Shown here one piece after another: positions 17,899 through 25,798 of a DNA stretch of 64,000 nucleotides. The stretch is from Gammaproteobacteria bacterium (lineage in GTDB: Bacteria > Pseudomonadota > Gammaproteobacteria > Tenderiales > Tenderiaceae): positions 180,111 through 244,110 of the forward strand of contig JAKFXL010000016.1 of assembly GCA_021731365.1 (NCBI GenBank), given 5' to 3'. Under the pieces are notes generated by a model that saw only the letters and a list, made by a program, of their open reading frames with translations, was not told the origin of the DNA and did no database searches. The position numbers were made by a program, and so were the translations under genes. Position 1 is the first letter of the stretch. Every line of letters begins with the position of its first letter.

Positions 17899-19400
17899 GC
17901 AAGTTCATTCCTTTGTGGTTGGATGAATAAGGCGATGGAGTTTCGATCCGTTTTACCGGTCGAGGTCATGGGCAATGGGTTTTTATGTAGATGAAAGTGT
18001 CGGGGAATGGAGGTCTGGGGCAGATGTTGAGCGCAGAACATACGCATGGTCAGGCCGTCAGGTGTTTGGCCTTGCATTGGCTCAATCACGGCATGCAAGA
18101 CGGCACCACACGTCTCGTCATTCACAGGAACCACCACAGCGTTTTTGACGGTAGGCATCTTCGTCAGTACTTGTTCGATGTCCAGCGGGTTGGTACGCAC
18201 GCCGCGGACTTTGACAATAAAATCGTTGCGACCAACCAGGGTCAGTTGGCCAAGCTCATCACGGGCGACTCGGTCGCCCGTTCGATAATAGGGGCTATGA
18301 CTGACATACTCGGTGTAGAACACGTTGGCTGTCAGTTTAGTATCTGTGTAGCCGTGGGCAAGAAATGGTGTCGACGTATGTAACTCACCTTCGCCAGCAC
18401 CATCTAGTTCCACACCGTCATCGGTTATGATGCGGTAGGAGGCCTCATTGATCGGTCGTCCTAATGGCAACCGCTCGTGCCGAACGATTGCCTGGACATC
18501 TGCCGAATAGACAAAGCTGTTGTTGGTTTCAGTACAGCCATAGACGTTGTGAAAAACAGACTGAGGAAACCTGGTTGCCACCCGTTCGCGTAACTTTTGG
18601 GGCGTAGTATCTCCGGTGAACACCACGTGGCGAACCTCGTCCATGACCCCGTTGTAACTGTTCGAATCTGGACAGAGTAGGGAGTAGAACATCGGAACCG
18701 CTTGGATGAGGTCTGGTCGGCTATGGCGTATCAGTGCCTGAAGGTAGCCGGTCTGTGTGGCGCGAGCGGTATCGGCCAGAATGACCGTGGCCCCTTTTGC
18801 TAACGGCATCCATATCTCAAGCAGGCTTAGATCGAAGTTTAGTGGGGCATAGCTGAGGACGCGGCTGCCCCGTGTCAGCTGGAAATACTCTGCGCCCCAG
18901 TCAAAGAAGGCGCTGACCCCTTCGGTGCGAAGCTTGACCACCTTGGGAATGCCGGTCGAACCCGAAGTGGTCAGCATGAGTGGGCAAGAGTCTGCTGGAT
19001 CGGCGTCAGGCATAGCATCGGCTTGCCGTTTGTCGGGGGTCACCAAGTTAACCACTGGCTGGCCAGAGATATTTGCCGCTGCCAGTTCGCAATATACTCT
19101 GGCTGTGTTGTACATCATCGGTTTGACCATCGAGCCTAGGGTGGGGGAGACCGCGAGTGGTGTATGGCCTTGTTTGCCCAAGGCCAGCATCAGTGCCAAG
19201 GTATCAACCGTCTTGTGGGCAGTGACCGCTACGGCCACATGGGCGGGCAGTGCAATCGCTGTAAGTGCCGATTCAAATCGGGCTATTCGAGACCAAAGCT
19301 GCTTGTAGTTCCAGGCGGTAGTGTCAGTGACGATAGCCACATTGTTGGGAAAATGGGCTGCACTGTTGTTAAGTGAGTTGAGCAGTAATGGCAATTTCAT
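17895..19400 (-). CDS. Free-standing adenylation enzyme (NRPS-type A domain)
   Basis: A 501-residue AMP-forming ligase. Core motif A3 is LTTSGSTGIPK near residue 138; others include YGCTETNNSF (A5-like), YRTGDRV (A7), GRNDFIVKVRGVR (A8) and a C-terminal STGKTDR with the catalytic lysine (A10). Length and lack of fused domains match DltA-like and stand-alone aminoacyl activators. It should activate a carboxylate, most likely an amino acid, and load the carrier protein encoded next. First gene of the operon; its promoter lies between two copies of the putative MarR operator. Specificity cannot be read with confidence. Confidence 0.9.
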   Translation of the reverse strand: MKLPLLLNSLNNSAAHFPNNVAIVTDTTAWNYKQLWSRIARFESALTAIALPAHVAVAVTAHKTVDTLALMLALGKQGHTPLAVSPTLGSMVKPMMYNTARVYCELAAANISGQPVVNLVTPDKRQADAMPDADPADSCPLMLTTSGSTGIPKVVKLRTEGVSAFFDWGAEYFQLTRGSRVLSYAPLNFDLSLLEIWMPLAKGATVILADTARATQTGYLQALIRHSRPDLIQAVPMFYSLLCPDSNSYNGVMDEVRHVVFTGDTTPQKLRERVATRFPQSVFHNVYGCTETNNSFVYSADVQAIVRHERLPLGRPINEASYRIITDDGVELDGAGEGELHTSTPFLAHGYTDTKLTANVFYTEYVSHSPYYRTGDRVARDELGQLTLVGRNDFIVKVRGVRTNPLDIEQVLTKMPTVKNAVVVPVNDETCGAVLHAVIEPMQGQTPDGLTMRMFCAQHLPQTSIPRHFHLHKNPLPMTSTGKTDRNSIALFIQPQRNELA

Positions 19401-19430
19401 AGAGTTCCCCGATTAGAAGACTGACAGTAA

Positions 19431-19507
19431 TTTACATGTATGCGCAAGCAACTTAACTCTAGTCAGTATATTGCCTATTGTCAACATGCTTGCACATACA
19501 TGTATTA
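19431..19507 (-). promoter_or_regulatory. Promoter of the biosynthetic operon flanked by MarR operator copies
   Basis: On the minus strand: -35 TTGACA (19479-19484), 17-base spacer, -10 TAGAGT (19456-19461). The half-site CTTGCACATA occurs at 19489-19498 next to the -35, and its inverse TATGCGCAAG (9 of 10) at 19439-19448 just downstream of the -10. Both half-sites are followed or preceded by CATG, the same spacing element as in the perfect palindrome upstream of marR. Binding at either would block transcription. Confidence 0.75.
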
Positions 19508-19708
19508 TGAATTATTTGTGTCAGCGCCCTTGCCCAATGGTTACGGTGGGTGTTGATACGGAGTCAATCCCATGAAAAATAGAATGATTTCTGATCCAAA
19601 CAGAAACGGATATGCTGATCGGAGGAGGCCAGTGAGGTCACATTTTTAGTGTATTTATCGCGGACCTCTACGTGATCCGTGATTTTTGATGGCATTAATA
19701 TCTAATGT

Positions 19709-19732
19709 CTTGCACATATATGTATGTGCAAG
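19709..19732 (+). promoter_or_regulatory. Perfect palindromic operator upstream of the MarR gene
   Basis: CTTGCACATA (19709-19718), a four-base centre TATG, and TATGTGCAAG (19723-19732) form a perfect 10-bp inverted repeat about 50 bases before the regulator's start. Size and symmetry fit a MarR-family dimer. Half-sites of the same sequence flank the divergent promoter. Confidence 0.8.
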
Positions 19733-19784
19733 TACTAATATAGACTAGGGTAGTGATAACACTCCCAATTATGTGAGAACAGCT

Positions 19785-20222
19785 ATGAACCTCCAGTCAG
19801 CGTGGAAGCAGATGAGAAATATCTTTGAATCGGTGGAGAACCAGGTAGCGAAGGATCTGTATCGGATACATGGAATAGGTGTGTCCGAGTACCGGGCGCT
19901 GCAGTTGCTTGCGGAGGCACCAAACTCGGAACTGCGTATGCAGGAGTTGGCCAGTCAACTCGGTTTGAATCAAAGCTCCGTGACGCGGCTGGTTGAACGA
20001 ATGGAGCGTAATGATTATACGATCCGAGATGTCTGTCCCAATGACAAGCGCGGTGTTTATGCCGTTATAACCAAGCGTGGTCGCCAGATTCAGGATGAGG
20101 TGAGCAAGGAGTACGACAACTACTTGAATTCGGCACTTGATGAGGTGTCTCGCCAGCACGAAAATCAGCCTATCGCTAACTGTTTACGCCAAATTATTTC
20201 AGGAGACGGAGTGGTTTGTTAG
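19785..20222 (+). CDS. MarR-family transcriptional regulator
   Basis: About 145 residues from the ATG at 19785 (MNLQSAWKQ); a GTG four codons upstream is possible, but the ATG has GAGA at a better distance. The winged helix-turn-helix is clear: RMQELASQLGLNQSSVTRLVERME followed by the wing VCPNDKRGVYAVITKRG. It is divergent from the biosynthetic operon, with palindromic operators in both promoters, so it probably represses itself and the operon until a ligand (product or intermediate) binds. Confidence 0.9.
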   Translation: MNLQSAWKQMRNIFESVENQVAKDLYRIHGIGVSEYRALQLLAEAPNSELRMQELASQLGLNQSSVTRLVERMERNDYTIRDVCPNDKRGVYAVITKRGRQIQDEVSKEYDNYLNSALDEVSRQHENQPIANCLRQIISGDGVVC

Positions 20223-20250
20223 CGGCCTATAAGCGGTTAGCAGGCTGTTG

Positions 20251-20346
20251 ATGGAACGTATTGATTACAACCTTCTGTTTCGCTGGTTTGAGGGGTTGGC
20301 GATTGATGACCCTGTCTGGAATCATTCAACCTTATCCCGCCTGTAG
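20251..20346 (+). pseudogene. Fragment of an IS5-family transposase
   Basis: A 31-codon remnant reading MERIDYNLLFRWFEGL..DDPVWNHST, a segment conserved in IS5/IS1182-type transposases, which stops at TAG. The rest of the gene is absent on both sides. It marks an old insertion next to marR, just before the Tn3-type transposon. Confidence 0.7.
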
Positions 20347-20348
20347 TA

Positions 20349-20490
20349 GTCGCGACTTGATCTGACAGTTACCGATTTTACCGAAGTGACTGTCAGGTCA
20401 AATTCAGTTCACGAATTTTTCCTGTCAGATTTTTTTGCCGTCCTCCAATGTTACCATCGGCGTTCGGCCACAACACATCTTGCCCTGATG
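20349..20490. other. Non-coding stretch left of the transposon
   Basis: Contains an imperfect inverted repeat, CTGACAGTTAC (about 20361-20371) with GTGACTGTCAG, which may be a marR transcription end or an old insertion-sequence end. The last five bases, TGATG (20486-20490), are the left target flank of the transposon and differ from its right flank. Confidence 0.4.
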
Positions 20491-20528
20491 GGGGTCGCTT
20501 CAGAAAACGGAAAATAAAGCACGCTAAG
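20491..20528 (+). repeat. Left terminal inverted repeat of the Tn3-family transposon
   Basis: 38 bases from GGGGTCGCTTCAG to GCACGCTAAG, the inverse of 31879-31916 at every position. The stop codon of the first cargo gene lies inside it. Confidence 0.97.
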
Positions 20529-20874
20529 AGCGCCTAACCCGCTTCCCTAGTGCGACGCCCGCCGCTACAGCTGACAGCTTCAGATAGGTATACAGACCTT
20601 CCCCCACTTCCTGCCCGCTGAGTTCATCGCGGCTAGGGAAAGCGCCAGTGACCAGCGCGGTGAGCGTGGCCAATCCGGCAAACAGGAAACCGGCCGTCAT
20701 GCCATGTTTCCAGGTCACCAACCAGACTGCGAAGGCATACGGAAAGATACTTCGAATCGGGGCGTTCGCCAGCCAACTGACAACGATCACCAACAACAGC
20801 ACGGCACTACCCGCCAGTAGATGCCGACTGATCCAGAGTGGCCCGTGTGTTGTGTCCTCGGGTGAGGATTTCAT
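20524..20874 (-). CDS. Small membrane protein of the transposon cargo
   Basis: A 116-residue hydrophobic protein with about three membrane segments (ISRHLLAGSAVLLLVIVVSWL, SIFPYAFAVWLVTW, TAGFLFAGLATLTALVTGAF) and a basic C-terminal RVRRS. No family recognised. Its start overlaps the stop of the helix-turn-helix gene (ATGA), so it is third in the operon after the universal stress protein. Its stop codon is inside the terminal repeat. Confidence 0.7.
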   Translation of the reverse strand: MKSSPEDTTHGPLWISRHLLAGSAVLLLVIVVSWLANAPIRSIFPYAFAVWLVTWKHGMTAGFLFAGLATLTALVTGAFPSRDELSGQEVGEGLYTYLKLSAVAAGVALGKRVRRS

Positions 20875-21071
20875 GGGTCCCCGATCCGTTGTTTGCCGAT
20901 GTTCTCAGTGATCCACTGATTGAGTTCATCGCGCCGGAACCGCCAAGTACCGCCGAGCTTGAACGCTGGCAACGTCCCTTCCTGGGCAAGCCGGTATAAC
21001 GTGCGTTTCGTTACCCGCAGGTAGCTGGCGACCTCGGCCAGCGTCAGGATGTCCAGCCCGGCTTCGATCAT
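20871..21071 (-). CDS. Excisionase-type helix-turn-helix DNA-binding protein
   Basis: A 66-residue protein with the MerR-like/excisionase fold: LTLAEVASYLRVTKRTLYRLAQEG, then KLGGTWRFRRDELNQWI. Proteins of this type bind DNA as small regulators or directionality factors. It begins two bases after the universal stress gene ends and overlaps the membrane-protein gene. It could regulate the divergent stress-gene promoter region. Confidence 0.85.
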   Translation of the reverse strand: MIEAGLDILTLAEVASYLRVTKRTLYRLAQEGTLPAFKLGGTWRFRRDELNQWITENIGKQRIGDP

Positions 21072-21073
21072 GG

Positions 21074-21958
21074 TCACACCGAAATCAATATGTCGCACTG
21101 AGATTCGGCCAAGACGTGCTTGGTCACGCTGCCGATCAGCAGCTCTTCCAGCAGGTTTTCCCCATGCTTGCCCATGACGATCAAATCGCAGCCCCACTCC
21201 TGTTCTTGCTCGATGATGCGCATGGTCGGATCGCCGTGCAGCACGACCAGGCTGGAGCCATAGCGGTCGAGTCCTGCTTCGTCGCGCAGGGCATGGAGTT
21301 GTTGAGTTGCCTCCTGTTTGGCCACAATCCGATAGTGATGGATGGTGTCCTCGTCCACGCTGGCATAGCGCAACTGCCCCTCGAAGGGCACATCGAAGGC
21401 GTGTAGCAACACAATGTCGGCGCGGGGGGCAATGCGGCGTGCGTGGCGGATAGCACGCAGCGACGAGGGCGAAAAATCTACCGGCACCAATAGCCGGTGG
21501 TAGGGTTCGCGGGGGGACTGCTTGACCACCAGGACAGGGCAAATCGTCGTACTCAATATTCGCAGCGCCGTCGTCCCCAGCACGAAGTGCCGCACGAGAC
21601 TTTCCCCCTTGGCCCCACAGACCAACAGGCCGGCCGCCAAGCCATCGGCTTGCTTGGCCAGCTCGGCCAGCAACGAACCGGCGACGACGCGCGTGCCGAC
21701 AACGACACCAAAGCGTTGCTGAAGCGTTGCCGCGAGGTCGAGAAGCTTTTGCCTTGCGGTGTCCAGAACTTGCCGCTCCATGTCCGCCGGTGTTGCCCCC
21801 ATGAGCTGCCGCAGCCGCTCCAGCGGTGCGAGATTGGCAACGTGCAACAGATCGAGCGGCACCGCTGTGTCTTTGCTGACCTGAGCCGCGCGTTCAACAG
21901 CATGGCGGGCCGGCGCGGACAGATCGGTTGCCGCCAGGATGCGATTCAGTGGATTCAT
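21074..21958 (-). CDS. Tandem-domain universal stress protein
   Basis: 294 residues from the ATG at 21958, which has GAGGAGG upstream. There are two UspA domains: residues 1 to about 140 (RILAATDLSAPARHAVERA) and about 150-294 (RLLVPVDFSPSSLRAIRHA). The second keeps the ATP-binding loop GKHGENLLEELLIGS; the first has GAKGESLVRHFVLGT. Transcribed away from the P-type ATPase. Tandem Usp proteins beside ion transporters are common on stress islands. Confidence 0.92.
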   Translation of the reverse strand: MNPLNRILAATDLSAPARHAVERAAQVSKDTAVPLDLLHVANLAPLERLRQLMGATPADMERQVLDTARQKLLDLAATLQQRFGVVVGTRVVAGSLLAELAKQADGLAAGLLVCGAKGESLVRHFVLGTTALRILSTTICPVLVVKQSPREPYHRLLVPVDFSPSSLRAIRHARRIAPRADIVLLHAFDVPFEGQLRYASVDEDTIHHYRIVAKQEATQQLHALRDEAGLDRYGSSLVVLHGDPTMRIIEQEQEWGCDLIVMGKHGENLLEELLIGSVTKHVLAESQCDILISV

Positions 21959-22128
21959 GGTGCCCTCCTCAGCAGTTTCGCCCATTGGGTTCCTGTCACG
22001 GAGCATGAAGGGCTGTAATCCTGGCTAATTGGACGGTAGCGCCGTCGCTAGGTAAAATTTTCATGTATTTTCGCTTAATCTGCAATGAAACACTTTCCCG
22101 CTGCTCCGCACAAGATGAGGCCGAATCA
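21959..22128. promoter_or_regulatory. Divergent promoter region of the transposon stress cargo
   Basis: About 170 bases between the leftward universal stress operon and the rightward ATPase operon. It must hold both promoters; I could not assign -10/-35 boxes with confidence. Confidence 0.45.
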
Positions 22129-24867
22129 ATGACCAATCGCTCGACCGCTGAAGGTCTGGAAAAACCACCGCCCGTTGATTGGCATACCTTGCCCCAGGCG
22201 CAGGTCGAGCAAATGCTACAAACCGGCGCAAGCGGCCTGACAGAGGCCGAAGCCGCTCGCCGGCTGGCCGAATACGGGCCGAATCGGTTGGCTCCGCCGA
22301 AGCGCCGCGGGCCGCTGTTGCGCCTCTTGATGCAGTTCCACAACATCCTGCTTTACGTGATGATGGGCGCCGCTGTCATCACGGCTGTGCTCGGACATTG
22401 GATCGATACAGGTGTTCTGATGATGGCCGTGGTGATCAACGCCATCATCGGTTTTATCCAGGAAGGCAAGGCCGAATCAGCGCTCGATGCAATCCGCGCC
22501 ATGTTGTCGCCCCATGCCACGGTGATCCGCGACGGACAGCGCCGCGAGATCGACGCCGCCGACCTGGTGCCCGGCGACCGGGTGTCGCTTGCCTCGGGCG
22601 ACCGGGTGCCGGCCGACTTGCGCCTGGTCGATGTTCGGGAGCTGCGCATCGAAGAGGCCGCCCTCACGGGTGAGTCCCTACCCGTTGAAAAATCCGCTGA
22701 GGCCGTGTCCACCGATGCCCCGCTGGGCGACCGCTACGGCATGGCCTACTCGGGCACGCTGGTGGTCTATGGGCAGGCCAGCGGTATTGTCGTGACCACC
22801 GGCACCGCCACCGAGCTGGGCAAGATCAATCAGATGTTGTCGGGCATCCGCAGCCTGACCACGCCCCTGCTGCGTCAGGTGGATCGTTTCGGCCGGGTCC
22901 TGGCCCTGGCCATTCTGGGCGTGTCGGCGGCAACGTTTGTGCTCGGAACCTTGTGGCGCGACCACAGCCCGGCGGAAATGTTCATGCTGGTGGTGGCTCT
23001 GGCCGCTTCGGCGATCCCCGAAGGATTGCCGGCAATCATGACCGTCACCCTGGCGCTGGGCGTGCAACGCATGGCCCGACGCCACGCGATCATCCGGCGT
23101 CTGCCGGCGGTGGAAACGCTGGGGTCGGTGACGGTGATCTGTTCGGACAAGACCGGCACGCTGACCCGCAACGAAATGACTGTGCAGCGCGTGGCCAGCG
23201 CCGGGCATGTGTTCGATGTTGGCGGTGTCGGCTATGCCCCGATGGGCGACGTGAGCATCGATGGGCGCATCATCGACTCGGAGCACTACCCGGCCTTGGC
23301 GATGGCAATCCGGGCTGGCGTGCTGTGCAACGATGCGACATTGCGTGAAGACGATGGCCTGTGGCGGGTCGACGGCGACCCCACCGAAGGTGCCTTGCTC
23401 GTGCTCGGGGGCAAGACCGGCTTCACCCAGCACCTGGGCGACGAGGCCTGGCCCCGGCTCGACAGCATCTCTTTCGAGTCCCAGCACCGGTTCATGGCCA
23501 CCTATCACCGTGACAGCGACGACGAACCGTGGCTTTTCGTCAAAGGGGCCCCGGAACGCATCCTCGACATGTGCGGCACGCAGTTGGGCCACGATGGCGA
23601 ACGACCGCTCGATGTCGATTACTGGCGGCGCATGGCCACCGACACGGCCGCCCAAGGACTGCGCCTGCTAACCCTGGCCTGTAAACGGGCGGCACCACAG
23701 GGTGAACGCCTGTGCTTCAGCGACGCGGAGTCCGGCTATGTCTTGCTCGCCCTGGTCGGCATCATCGACCCGCCGCGCGAAGAGGCGGTGCGCGCTGTCA
23801 GCGAGTGCCACCATGCCGGCATCCGGGTCAAGATGATCACCGGCGACCACGCCGAAACAGCGCGTGCCATCGGGGCGCAACTGGCCATCGGCGTCGGCAA
23901 GCCCGCCATCACAGGCGCGGAAGTGGCCATGATGGACGATGCCGCCTTGCGCCGGGTGGCGATGGAGGTGGACGTTTTTGCCCGTGCCGCGCCGGAACAC
24001 AAGCTGCGCCTGGTGCAGGCACTTCAGGACGATGGTCAGGTGGTGGCGATGACCGGCGACGGGGTAAACGACGCCCCGGCCTTGAAGCGCGCCGACGTCG
24101 GCGTGGCCATGGGCATGAAAGGCACCGAGGCGGCCAAGGAGGCCAGCGACATGGTGCTGGCCAACGACAACTTCGCCACCATCGCCGTCGCCGTGCGCGA
24201 AGGCCGCGCCGTCTACGACAACTTGAAGAAGTTCATCCTGTTCATGCTGCCGACCAACGGCGGCGAGGCGCTGGTGGTCATCGCGGCCATCCTGTTCGAG
24301 CTGGCCCTGCCACTGACCCCCGCCCAGGTGCTGTGGATCAACATGGTCACCTCCAGTACGCTGGGCTTGGCATTGGCCTTCGAGCCGGCCGAGCCAGGCA
24401 TCATGAACCGCCGTCCCCGGCCGCCCGGCGAGGCGCTGCTGTCGGGGTTCTTCGTCTGGCGGGTGCTGATGGTGTCGGTGCTCATGATGACCGGCGCGCT
24501 GGGCCTGTTCCTCTGGGAGTTGGACGCAGGCACCCGTATCGAAACGGCGCGAACGATGGCGGTCAATGCCGTGGTTACTGCGGAAATGTTCTACCTGATC
24601 AACAGCCGCTTCATCCTGTCATCCGTCCTCAGTCGGAAGGGACTGACCGGCAATCGTTATGTGCTGTTGGCCATTGCCGCCTGTATCCCGCTGCAAATCG
24701 CCTATACCCACACGCCGTTCATGCAGGCTGTCTTCGGTTCGACCGATCTTTCACCAACGGAGTGGGGCAAGGTGCTGGCCGCCGGCCTATTGGTGTTCAG
24801 TGTGGCAGAACTGGAAAAATTCATCATGCGCCGCACCCGCCTAGCGGCTCGATTGGTGCTTGCATGA
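22129..24867 (+). CDS. P-type cation-transporting ATPase
   Basis: 912 residues from the ATG at 22129, preceded by GAGG; an upstream ATG at 22063 lacks a ribosome site. All P-type landmarks are present: TGES actuator loop, PEGLP in helix M4, phosphorylation site CSDKTGTLT, and the hinge MTGDGVNDAP. PEGLP and the N-terminal region place it with the P2 (Ca2+/Mg2+/Na+/K+-type) pumps rather than heavy-metal P1B pumps, and there is no metal-binding CxxC domain. It overlaps in operon fashion with the following universal stress gene. Confidence 0.93.
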   Translation: MTNRSTAEGLEKPPPVDWHTLPQAQVEQMLQTGASGLTEAEAARRLAEYGPNRLAPPKRRGPLLRLLMQFHNILLYVMMGAAVITAVLGHWIDTGVLMMAVVINAIIGFIQEGKAESALDAIRAMLSPHATVIRDGQRREIDAADLVPGDRVSLASGDRVPADLRLVDVRELRIEEAALTGESLPVEKSAEAVSTDAPLGDRYGMAYSGTLVVYGQASGIVVTTGTATELGKINQMLSGIRSLTTPLLRQVDRFGRVLALAILGVSAATFVLGTLWRDHSPAEMFMLVVALAASAIPEGLPAIMTVTLALGVQRMARRHAIIRRLPAVETLGSVTVICSDKTGTLTRNEMTVQRVASAGHVFDVGGVGYAPMGDVSIDGRIIDSEHYPALAMAIRAGVLCNDATLREDDGLWRVDGDPTEGALLVLGGKTGFTQHLGDEAWPRLDSISFESQHRFMATYHRDSDDEPWLFVKGAPERILDMCGTQLGHDGERPLDVDYWRRMATDTAAQGLRLLTLACKRAAPQGERLCFSDAESGYVLLALVGIIDPPREEAVRAVSECHHAGIRVKMITGDHAETARAIGAQLAIGVGKPAITGAEVAMMDDAALRRVAMEVDVFARAAPEHKLRLVQALQDDGQVVAMTGDGVNDAPALKRADVGVAMGMKGTEAAKEASDMVLANDNFATIAVAVREGRAVYDNLKKFILFMLPTNGGEALVVIAAILFELALPLTPAQVLWINMVTSSTLGLALAFEPAEPGIMNRRPRPPGEALLSGFFVWRVLMVSVLMMTGALGLFLWELDAGTRIETARTMAVNAVVTAEMFYLINSRFILSSVLSRKGLTGNRYVLLAIAACIPLQIAYTHTPFMQAVFGSTDLSPTEWGKVLAAGLLVFSVAELEKFIMRRTRLAARLVLA

Positions 24868-24893
24868 CAGGGCAACCATTCAAGGAGAATCAC

Positions 24894-25781
24894 ATGACAG
24901 CCATTCCCGAACCCCGCAACACGCCGCACCGCCTCCTGCTGGCCACCGACCTGAGCGCACGATGCGACCGGGCGCTGGATCGGGCTGCTCAATTGGCCGG
25001 GGAGTGGCAGGCCGAACTGGTGGCGTTGAACGTACTTGACCCCGCCGCATCCCCCGATCAGGCGCTGGCCTGGATCAGTGGGGCGAGCGATGAGCAACTT
25101 TTGCATGTGGCACGACAACAGCTTGCTCGTGACCTCGCGGCGGCGAATGTACCCACAACCCTGCGCCTGGTGCGCAGTGAGGACGCCACGGCCGCCATTC
25201 GGGAAGCGGCGGCCAGCACACAATCCGGCCTCGTCGTCACTGGGATGTCCAGCAACGAAACGCTGGGACGCCTCTTGCTGGGCTCGACCGTCGAGAACTT
25301 GGCGCGCTCGCTATCCCAGCCCTTGCTGGTGGTGCGCAGTCGGGCGAGGGGGCCGTACCGGCGGATTCTCGTCGCCAGCGATTTTTCCGAGCCATCCCGC
25401 CACGCCCTGCTGACCGCTGCTCGACTGTTTCCCGGCCGCGAACTGGTCCTGTACCACGCCCATGCCCTGGCAATGTCAGGGCTGGCCGCCGCCTCGTCAC
25501 ATCCCGGTGTCTGCGTCGGCATCGAGGAAACAGAGTACGCAGCCTTTATGGCGGCGACGGCCCTTCCCCCGAACGTAAAGGTACGTCCCGTCGTCGAGTG
25601 CGGCGCCATCGAAAGCACATTGACACGTTACGTGCGCGAGCACGACATCGATCTGGTGGTGATGGGCAGTCACGGCCGCAGTGGCATCATGAGCCTGTTG
25701 CTGGGCAGTACGGCCGCCAAGCTACTGGACTGGCTACCGTGCGACACGCTGCTGGTGCGCACGCCGACCACCACGACATGA
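24894..25781 (+). CDS. Tandem-domain universal stress protein
   Basis: 295 residues from the ATG at 24894, which has a strong AAGGAG six bases upstream. Two UspA domains: RLLLATDLSARCDRALDRA and RILVASDFSEPSRHALLTA. The second ends with the ATP-binding loop GSHGRSGIMSLLLGS. Follows the P-type ATPase by 26 bases and should be co-transcribed. It resembles the minus-strand universal stress protein in layout but is clearly divergent in sequence. Confidence 0.92.
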   Translation: MTAIPEPRNTPHRLLLATDLSARCDRALDRAAQLAGEWQAELVALNVLDPAASPDQALAWISGASDEQLLHVARQQLARDLAAANVPTTLRLVRSEDATAAIREAAASTQSGLVVTGMSSNETLGRLLLGSTVENLARSLSQPLLVVRSRARGPYRRILVASDFSEPSRHALLTAARLFPGRELVLYHAHALAMSGLAAASSHPGVCVGIEETEYAAFMAATALPPNVKVRPVVECGAIESTLTRYVREHDIDLVVMGSHGRSGIMSLLLGSTAAKLLDWLPCDTLLVRTPTTTT

Positions 25782-25798
25782 GGGTAGATCGGCGAGCT

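Noticed and set aside
23712..24890. Long second-frame reading opposite the P-type ATPase ending in the stress protein
   Set aside because: Only the part after the ATG at 24894 is a gene; the rest is Arg/Gly-rich out-of-frame reading of the ATPase.
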